A stretch of DNA of 10,748 nt from CALZIK01 sp046756565. GTDB lineage: Bacteria; Acidobacteriota; Thermoanaerobaculia; Multivoradales; JAHEKO01. The notes beneath the pieces are model-generated. The model searched no databases. It was not told the origin of the DNA and saw only the letters and a program-made list of their open reading frames with translations. This document shows positions 5,731-10,748 of this stretch, one piece after another (within the stretch, counting starts at the first letter, position 1; every line of letters starts with the position of its first letter). Both the position numbers and the translations under genes were made by a program. The DNA lies in the NCBI GenBank assembly GCA_046756565.1, contig JBHHWO010000144.1:1-10748 (forward strand), read 5' to 3'.

Positions 5731-8063
5731 GCTTCGGTCGCCGGCGCCACCGCAATCGGCGCGGCCAGAATCTGATCCGGGATACCGAAGCTGTCGACCA
5801 GGGCCTGTGAATCCGAACGCAGCTCGTGGGAGATCCGCAGAACCAAATCTCGTATCGCTTTCGCCTTGGTGCCTTCAAAGTAGCCGTTGGCCAGAAACCA
5901 GCCCCGGCGGCGCTCGAGGCGCCACAGGCAGTACAGAGATGCAACCCGGTCGAGAATGTGGCCGACCTCATCGCCGCGGTTCTCGCTGGCCACCTGAAGC
6001 ACACTCTCGGCGACGACCCGTTCGATGTGGGCGCCGGCAAGTCGCAGTGCGTGATCCTGACACTCGTTAAACGCCTCGAATGTCCCCATTCCCCGCGACA
6101 GGCGCCTCCGAAGCCGCCCTGCCAGGGTCCCGAGCAGTCGCTCTTCCCGGTACTGGAAGGCCGCGTTGAGAAACTCGGGATCTTGCAGGTGGTCATCGTC
6201 GGTCCTGCGGGTGATCACGGGGTTGAGCTCGGAGACCATCGTCGCAGCCAGCGACGCTGCCAGCTTCACCAACCCACCGACTCTCAGGTCGGTGAACTGG
6301 TGCCGATACTCGGTCAGCCGCGCCTTTGCCACCAGCAGCATGAGCACCGTGTTATCGCCTTCGAAGGTGGTGAAGACATCGGTGTCGTCACGCAGACGGC
6401 AGATGCGATTCTCGGCCAGGAACCCCTGCCCGCCGCAGGACTCGCGACACACCTGCAGGGTTTCGACGTTGAAAGCGGAGGCATAGGCTTTGAGGCCGGC
6501 GGCGAAGGTCTCGACCTTGCGAGTGTCCTCCCTACGCTCGAGAAATTCGCGCACCAGACGCTTGTGCGCAAAATCGATCGCATACGCTCCGGCTACCCGG
6601 GGCAGTAGTTTCCGCTGATGTGCCTTGTAGTCGAGAAGCAGGGTTTCGGGCCGTCCAGGGGCTCCGAACTGCCGCCGCCGGTTCGCGTATCGAACGGCGA
6701 TCGCCAGAGCCGTTTTCGCCGATGAGACCGAGGCGGCCGCCACACTGATCCGCCCACCCACTAGTGTGCCCAGCATGGTGAAGAAGCGCTTCGAGGGACT
6801 CGCGATCTCACTCGAGTACTTGCCCTCGCGGTCTACAGACGCGAACCTGTCGAGCAGATTGCCGCGTGGAACTCGAACGTCCTCGAAGCTGATTCGGCCG
6901 TTGTCGACGCCGTTGAGGCCCTCCTTGAGCCCGCAATCTTCGATTCGGACGCCATCCCTAGGCGCTCCATTCCGGTCTCGAATCGGAACCAGGAACGCAT
7001 GCACGCCGAAACCATCGCCGGCGATCTCGAGCTGTGCGAACACCGTGGCCAGACGTCCGTCGACTGCTGCGTTGCCGATCCAGTCCTTGCGATTTGCCGG
7101 TCCCGGAGTCGAGATGACGAACTCGTCGGTCTCGGCGTCGAAGCGCGCGACGGTTGCCAGCTCTTGGACATTCGAGCCGTGCCCGGTCTCTGACATCGCG
7201 AAGCAACCTGGGAGCTCCATACTGCCGATCGCTTTCAGATACTCACGATGATGCCTTTCGGTTCCGAGCTGGAGGACACTTCCGCCGAAGAGCCCGAACT
7301 GCACGCCGAACTTCACCAGCAGACTGGTGTCGTGATGAGCCAGAGTCTCGAAGACAGCGATGAAGCCGCCCAGATCATCGGCGCCGCCACAGGCCTCGGG
7401 AAAGCTGAGGGCGCCGAGTCCGTCCTGGGCGAGCTTGCGGCACCAGGCCGTCACAATGCGGCGGTAGCTCTTCCGATCCAGCTCGAGCTTGTAAGCGAAC
7501 TCAGGTTCACTCAAGAGGGTCCGCACTCGCGAGCGGAGGTCGGCGTAGGGAGCGTCGAGCAGCGCCGCAAGCGCGCGCGGAGGAAAGGTCGGCTCGGGGA
7601 TCGGCTCCGCTCTTCCGGATGGCCGCTCGGCACTCAAAAGCTCGCGCGAGGCCTCGTGGCCGGCCACTCCCAGCGCCTGCTCGAGGTCGGCCAATGCGAC
7701 CTCGACGACCGAGTCGGAGCCGCCCTCGTCTGATTCGACCAGCCGGCATCCAAGCTCGGCCAGCGATTCTCTGGCGTCCTCCGGCAGCTCGGGGGCGATC
7801 TGACGGATGGTGCGCAGAATCGCCACCAGCTCGCGCGAGGAGGGCGGGTCCTCGGGATCCAGCCAACTTGCCAGCCGGCGCCGGCACCCGGCGTCGAGAC
7901 CACCCTGAGCCGACACCTGAGCGGATACCGCGCCGATTTCCGCATTGGTGAGCTCGCCATCCGCCCACGCAACGTAGATCAACGGCAGAAAAGGCAACAG
8001 GGGACGGTCCTCGACCAGACGGTCGATCGAGGCTGTACGGACCGACTCGTCACTCTGGCTCAT
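5727..8063 (-). CDS. Acyl-CoA dehydrogenase/oxidase-family flavoprotein with N-terminal TerB-like domain
   Basis: 778-aa predicted cytosolic FAD enzyme for alpha,beta-oxidation of acyl-CoA thioesters. The catalytic part starts about residue 160 and resembles acyl-CoA oxidases more than ordinary 380-aa dehydrogenases: CFAMSETGHGSNVQ (287-300) in the flavin-binding beta region, NRRRQFG (461-467), ESCGGQGFLAENR (541-553), and TFEGDNTVLML (566-576), where Glu568 would be the catalytic base by analogy with oxidases. Residues about 20-110 form a separate all-helical segment with VAWADGELTNAEI (31-43), the pattern of a TerB/DjlA-like domain; fusion to this enzyme class is uncommon in my experience. 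The start is set by GGAGGA 7 nt before ATG and by a 14-nt overlap with the cupin gene; the frame stays open to 8312 but that part is out-of-frame cupin sequence. Whether it passes electrons to oxygen or to ETF cannot be judged from motifs. Confidence 0.9.
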   Translation of the reverse strand: MSQSDESVRTASIDRLVEDRPLLPFLPLIYVAWADGELTNAEIGAVSAQVSAQGGLDAGCRRRLASWLDPEDPPSSRELVAILRTIRQIAPELPEDARESLAELGCRLVESDEGGSDSVVEVALADLEQALGVAGHEASRELLSAERPSGRAEPIPEPTFPPRALAALLDAPYADLRSRVRTLLSEPEFAYKLELDRKSYRRIVTAWCRKLAQDGLGALSFPEACGGADDLGGFIAVFETLAHHDTSLLVKFGVQFGLFGGSVLQLGTERHHREYLKAIGSMELPGCFAMSETGHGSNVQELATVARFDAETDEFVISTPGPANRKDWIGNAAVDGRLATVFAQLEIAGDGFGVHAFLVPIRDRNGAPRDGVRIEDCGLKEGLNGVDNGRISFEDVRVPRGNLLDRFASVDREGKYSSEIASPSKRFFTMLGTLVGGRISVAAASVSSAKTALAIAVRYANRRRQFGAPGRPETLLLDYKAHQRKLLPRVAGAYAIDFAHKRLVREFLERREDTRKVETFAAGLKAYASAFNVETLQVCRESCGGQGFLAENRICRLRDDTDVFTTFEGDNTVLMLLVAKARLTEYRHQFTDLRVGGLVKLAASLAATMVSELNPVITRRTDDDHLQDPEFLNAAFQYREERLLGTLAGRLRRRLSRGMGTFEAFNECQDHALRLAGAHIERVVAESVLQVASENRGDEVGHILDRVASLYCLWRLERRRGWFLANGYFEGTKAKAIRDLVLRISHELRSDSQALVDSFGIPDQILAAPIAVAPATEA

Positions 8064-8448
8064 GCGCGCGTCCTCCAGGCTGGTCTCTGGCCGGCCCGTA
8101 AGCCGCTTCCGAGCCGGCCCGCAGACCAAAATACAGCAGCACGAGATCGGTCTCGCCGTTGTTGCGAATCGCATGCACTTCGCCCGGCTCGACGACCCAG
8201 CAGTCGTCCTCGGCCAGAGCCGACTCGACGTCGTCGACCCGAATCGTGCCTCGTCCGGACCGCACGAGGAACACCTCCCACATGTCCTCGTGGCAGTGAC
8301 CGCCAACCGCATCGCCCGGCCGGAACACGGCTTGCGAAAAATTGGTCAAGCCGGGCAGCTCGCCCGATTCGAGAAACACTTTCTTCGAGATCGCCGGCTC
8401 GTGGGTCACCGAGCCGGGCTTCAGCCGCGCGAGCGTCCTGCGGATCAT
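8050..8448 (-). CDS. Small single-domain cupin protein
   Basis: 132-aa single cupin barrel. Motif 1 is exact: Gly45, five residues, His51-x-His53, four residues, Glu58, six residues, Gly65 (GGHCHEDMWEVFLVRSGRG). Motif 2 supplies PGEVHAIRN with His92 and Asn96. Three His and one Glu make a full mononuclear metal site, so a metal-dependent enzyme or a ligand-binding sensor are both possible; the substrate cannot be inferred. There is no signal peptide. The ATG at 8448 lies 22 bp after the stop of the peptidase gene and has only a weak G-rich upstream stretch; the open frame to 8628 lies inside that gene and is rejected. The last 14 nt overlap the start of the acyl-CoA oxidase-like gene, so the two are probably translated together, and the cupin may serve that pathway. 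Confidence 0.9.
   Translation of the reverse strand: MIRRTLARLKPGSVTHEPAISKKVFLESGELPGLTNFSQAVFRPGDAVGGHCHEDMWEVFLVRSGRGTIRVDDVESALAEDDCWVVEPGEVHAIRNNGETDLVLLYFGLRAGSEAAYGPARDQPGGRAHEPE
8071..8076 (-). promoter_or_regulatory. Shine-Dalgarno of the acyl-CoA oxidase-like gene, inside the cupin gene
   Basis: GGAGGA on the minus strand, seven bases ahead of the ATG at 8063 and within the 3' end of the cupin coding sequence. It sets the start of the TerB-oxidase protein and rules out the 83-codon upstream extension. Confidence 0.82.
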
Positions 8449-8470
8449 CGCGAAACCGTCGCCCCGAGCC

Positions 8471-10159
8471 TCACGCTCCCCCGGCTCTGGCCTTCTCGCG
8501 ATCGGCGCGCCGCTCGAGGTTTTCGAGTTGCTGCTCCATCTGCAGACGCACCGCCGCGTCGGCCGTATAGGTGATCGCCTGATCGAAGAGCTCGAGCCCC
8601 TCGTCCCAGCGTCCGTCAGCCAGGGCATCGTTCGCCGCGATCAGGAGCTCCGCTCGGCGAACCTCGTCACCGACCCGGGCATGCGTCTCCCGGTCCGTGA
8701 GCAGCCTGAAGGAGCCGTCCAGCAGGCGAGTGGCGCGATCGATCGCACCCAGTTTCAGATGAAGTCTAATCTGCGTATGGACCACGTCCGCGCGCGTCGG
8801 CAACAGCTCGTGCGCCCGCTCCACGAAACCCAGGCCGTCAGCAGCTTCTAGACCCTCGAACAGGTGAACCCGGCCGAGCATCGCGTAGATCTCGGCAAAC
8901 TTCGGATCGAGCGCCAGGGCCGCCAGAAAGGAGGTCTTGGCTTGGACCGCGAGCCGTCCGGCTCGATCCGCGCCCATCGGACGCTCGATCTCGATCCGGC
9001 GCAACAGGTGGCGACCGTGGCGCAGGAATGTGCGTGCCGCGCGCGGCCCCTGGGCGAGGGCCTGCGCATGGAGGACAGCGGCCTCCTCGAAGCGCGCCTG
9101 TTCGTCTCGAAGGCTGGCCAGCCCGGCGATCGCCTCTGCGTGGGTCGGGTCGTACGCGATGGCGAGGTCGAAAAGCTGCTCGGCGCGCCGTTGGTCTCCC
9201 AGCCTCGCCGCGAGCTCCCCCAAGATCGTGAGAGTCGCAGGCGGCGGCGAGGGGCCCTGTCTGATCTCGACCGGACCGAGCTCCTCGAGCCCGAGACTCG
9301 CCGTCGGCAGCACACCCACGCCGACGTGCCTTCGAAGCTCGTCTTCCAACTCGCCGGCGGAAAGACCCAGCGCCGACAGCAGTGCATCGGCGGGGTCGGC
9401 TTCGAGGGTCATGGCTTCCAGATAGCTCGCCAGAACGTCGGCACCGCCGGGCGTCGACAGCAGGTAGTGCGCCATGGCCCAGGAGACGGCGTAGTAGTGG
9501 CCGGCGTTGCCAATCGAATGGGCGTCAGCTCCAGGCTCGCCGAGCACTTCGACGACCTCTACCTCGTGGTTTCGCCGCCACCAGTTCAGGTGGCGGATGA
9601 CCGGCCGTCCGATGACCGCAAAGCGTCCCTCGACCTCGAAGGTGCTGTAGTACTCGGCCAGGCCTTCGTTGAGCCAACGAGGCACCCGCGGCAGGTTCTG
9701 GGTAACGATGTGGTGGACGTATTCGTGAATGATGATGCCCAGGCCGCCGCTCATCCGGGGATCGACGTTCAAAGTGATGAAGTTCCCGTCCCGATGGCCT
9801 AGGAACTGGCCCATGATCCGGCTGCTCGCGGTGTCGGCCGCGGTCTTGAACAAAGCGTAGGACTCGGCGTCCTTGAAAGCGACGATCTGGGTCGGAATCG
9901 GAAAGCCGGCGTCGATGCCCGGAGCCAGCTGTTCGAACGATCGGCGAAACAGCTCGATGTCCACGAGGATCTGCGCGCTCCACTCCGGGTCGCCGTTGCT
10001 GGTCATCCGAAACGACTCGGATTCGAGCCGGTTCCAGGCTTCCGGCTCGATGTCGGCATCGGCTGGCTCCGCGCCGCAGGCGAGACTCGCGACCAGACAC
10101 AGCGCTGCTGCTCTCAGGGCGAGACCGGGCCGGCTCGAAAAGGGCGATTCTGACGACAT
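8471..10159 (-). CDS. Exported HExxH metallopeptidase-like protein with C-terminal TPR repeats
   Basis: 562-aa envelope protein. An N-terminal hydrophobic stretch (LALRAAALCLVASLACG) is a signal peptide; Cys28 is preceded by SLA, a poor lipobox, so lipoprotein status is uncertain. Residues about 40-260 form a peptidase-MA/DUF1570-like domain: HEYVHHIV (His145, Glu146, His149) followed by PRWLNEGLAEYY, whose Glu165 would be the third zinc ligand as in gluzincins. The preceding GQFLGHRDGNFITLNVD strand is also usual in this group. Residues about 305-550 are helical repeats with TPR character, for example GELAARLGDQRRAEQLFDLAIAYDP and AKTSFLAALALDP, likely for protein binding. It is the first gene of the four-gene leftward cluster. 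No clear Shine-Dalgarno lies before the ATG, and it is divergent from the 95-aa gene across 80 bp. Catalysis is inferred; the substrate is unknown. Confidence 0.88.
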   Translation of the reverse strand: MSSESPFSSRPGLALRAAALCLVASLACGAEPADADIEPEAWNRLESESFRMTSNGDPEWSAQILVDIELFRRSFEQLAPGIDAGFPIPTQIVAFKDAESYALFKTAADTASSRIMGQFLGHRDGNFITLNVDPRMSGGLGIIIHEYVHHIVTQNLPRVPRWLNEGLAEYYSTFEVEGRFAVIGRPVIRHLNWWRRNHEVEVVEVLGEPGADAHSIGNAGHYYAVSWAMAHYLLSTPGGADVLASYLEAMTLEADPADALLSALGLSAGELEDELRRHVGVGVLPTASLGLEELGPVEIRQGPSPPPATLTILGELAARLGDQRRAEQLFDLAIAYDPTHAEAIAGLASLRDEQARFEEAAVLHAQALAQGPRAARTFLRHGRHLLRRIEIERPMGADRAGRLAVQAKTSFLAALALDPKFAEIYAMLGRVHLFEGLEAADGLGFVERAHELLPTRADVVHTQIRLHLKLGAIDRATRLLDGSFRLLTDRETHARVGDEVRRAELLIAANDALADGRWDEGLELFDQAITYTADAAVRLQMEQQLENLERRADREKARAGGA

Positions 10160-10239
10160 CTACCGAAAAAAAGAGACGAGCTCCACGCCCGCCAAGAGCA
10201 TTCAGTCTACAGTAATCCCGCGCACGCTAGTCTCGAGCA

Positions 10240-10527
10240 ATGCGCGCCGAGTTGCTTTTACCGGACCACCTGTGCTCGTTCGACAAGGTCTCTGATCTCG
10301 AAGAGCCCCTCGACCGGCGGCTGATTGCCGCCGGCGTCGGCGAGGTCGTCGGCGGAGGAATCGGGTCGGGTTGGTACCGGTTCGACCTCGAGCTTTCCGA
10401 CTACGCGAGCGCGATCCGGCTGCTCGCCGAATGGGCGAACGATCTCGAGCTTCCCGAGGGCTCGTGCATTCGTGACAAGGCGGACCAGAGAGTCACGGTG
10501 ATCGTGCCTGACTCCTCGACGAACTAG
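10240..10527 (+). CDS. Hypothetical 95-aa protein
   Basis: I do not recognise the family with confidence. The predicted protein is acidic, cytosolic, without signal peptide or membrane segment, and looks like a small alpha/beta fold. It has an opening strand (AELLLPD), a helix (LDRRLIAAG), a glycine-rich turn VGEVVGGGIGSGWYRFDLEL, a helix (ASAIRLLAEWANDL) and a final strand (QRVTVIVPD). Similar GGG-rich turns occur in small uncharacterised bacterial proteins I have seen, but I cannot name a domain. The ATG has only a weak GAG upstream; a TAGTCT six bases before it could be a -10 box of a leaderless message, with no matching -35. Its TAG stop includes the TA target duplication of the adjacent inverted-repeat element and would have been TAG before insertion too. 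Confidence 0.7.
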   Translation: MRAELLLPDHLCSFDKVSDLEEPLDRRLIAAGVGEVVGGGIGSGWYRFDLELSDYASAIRLLAEWANDLELPEGSCIRDKADQRVTVIVPDSSTN

Positions 10528-10691
10528 TGTCCTGTCCCAGTGGTTCGGTGCATAAGGCTCGAGGTCATGGTGTGCGCTGCCAAGGCGCCCACGACGCAAG
10601 CATAGCTGGGCCTATGTTGAGGAGTGGCAACGCCGGCAGCGTGCAGAAAGGCCCGAGATTTGTGTAGCGAATCACTGGGACAGGACACTAG
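10524..10691. mobile_element. MITE-like inverted-repeat element with IS630/mariner-type junctions (162 bp between TA duplications)
   Basis: Perfect 19-bp inverted ends CTAGTGTCCTGTCCCAGTG (10524-10542 and, reversed, 10673-10691). Similarity continues inwards with mismatches (TTCG, CA, AA, CTCG, then CGCTGCC), so the element is a long imperfect palindrome. Near the centre CATAG and CTATG flank CTGGGC. No ORF of useful length lies inside, so it would need a transposase supplied elsewhere. The junctions read C-TA-GTGTCC and GGACAC-TA-G: removing the 162-bp unit and one TA restores CTAG. IS630-family elements are known to insert at CTAG and duplicate TA, so that family is the most likely source. 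I cannot name the parent element. Confidence 0.82.
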
Positions 10692-10748
10692 ATGGTCTCC
10701 GACTACCGCCGCGCGTCGGCGGCGATCGGCAGGCGAATCCTTCCCGTT
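10692..10748 (+). CDS. Possible 5' end of a gene running off the window
   Basis: An ATG immediately after the inverted-repeat element opens a frame that stays open for all 19 remaining codons (MVSDYRRASAAIGRRILPV). AGGA from the element's end lies six bases upstream as a possible Shine-Dalgarno. Too short to identify. The start codon adjacency to the pre-insertion stop of the 95-aa gene is the main reason for listing it. Confidence 0.35.
   Translation, partial: MVSDYRRASAAIGRRILPV

Noticed and set aside
8064..8312. 83-codon upstream extension of the oxidase-like protein
   Set aside because: Overlaps the cupin gene out of frame and is Cys/Arg/Ser-rich; GGAGGA and ATG at 8063 give the natural start.
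8449..8628. 60-codon upstream extension of the cupin
   Set aside because: Falls inside the TPR part of the peptidase gene in another frame; the cupin fold is complete from 8448.
10160..10239. Search for a clear promoter pair in the divergent region between the peptidase and 95-aa genes
   Set aside because: Several TANNNT-like words occur on both strands but none has a convincing -35 at proper spacing; the A7 run near the peptidase start is not by itself a signal.

Overview
The window is GC-rich, gene-dense bacterial chromosome with short intergenic gaps, strong GC preference at third codon positions and several start/stop overlaps. The gene set (Wzm/Wzt-type exporter, DUF3467 protein, HtrA protease, acyl-CoA oxidase-like flavoprotein, HExxH peptidase with TPRs) points to a Gram-negative, diderm bacterium. 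An uncultured Acidobacteriota-like lineage is my best guess, but it rests on general resemblance only; there is no rRNA or tRNA here to place it.

Left block (87-3811, all minus strand, read leftwards). A lipoprotein of the branched-chain-amino-acid/amide substrate-binding family comes first. It is followed by an ABC-2 permease (Wzm type), an ABC ATPase with a C-terminal Wzt-type carbohydrate-recognition domain, and a DUF3467 protein. The permease stop overlaps a TTG start of the ATPase, and the DUF3467 gene has a strong Shine-Dalgarno just after the ATPase stop, so the last three are almost certainly one operon. The exporter pair should carry a lipid-linked O-antigen-like polysaccharide across the inner membrane. 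Between the lipoprotein and the permease, the lipoprotein frame stays open for 38 codons beyond its TAG.

Middle (3812-4454). A small CxxC protein is divergent from the lipoprotein and seems to have a promoter placed for a leaderless mRNA. It converges on the HtrA gene, and between them sits a roughly 127-bp near-symmetric palindrome whose right edge contains the HtrA stop codon.

Right block (4450-10159, minus strand). Four tightly packed genes: an exported HExxH peptidase with TPRs, a single-domain cupin, an acyl-CoA oxidase-like protein with an N-terminal TerB-like domain, and an HtrA/DegP serine protease. The last three overlap by 14 and 4 nt, which supports one transcript. The block combines envelope proteolysis with a flavoenzyme and has no obvious textbook pathway.

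Right edge (10240-10748, plus strand). A 95-aa hypothetical gene ends exactly at a 168-bp inverted-repeat element with 19-bp perfect ends. Its junctions match insertion of an IS630/mariner-type MITE into CTAG with TA duplication. Restoring the empty site puts the 95-aa gene's TAG directly before the ATG of a gene that runs off the window. No CRISPR array, tRNA, rRNA or complete transposase gene was seen.
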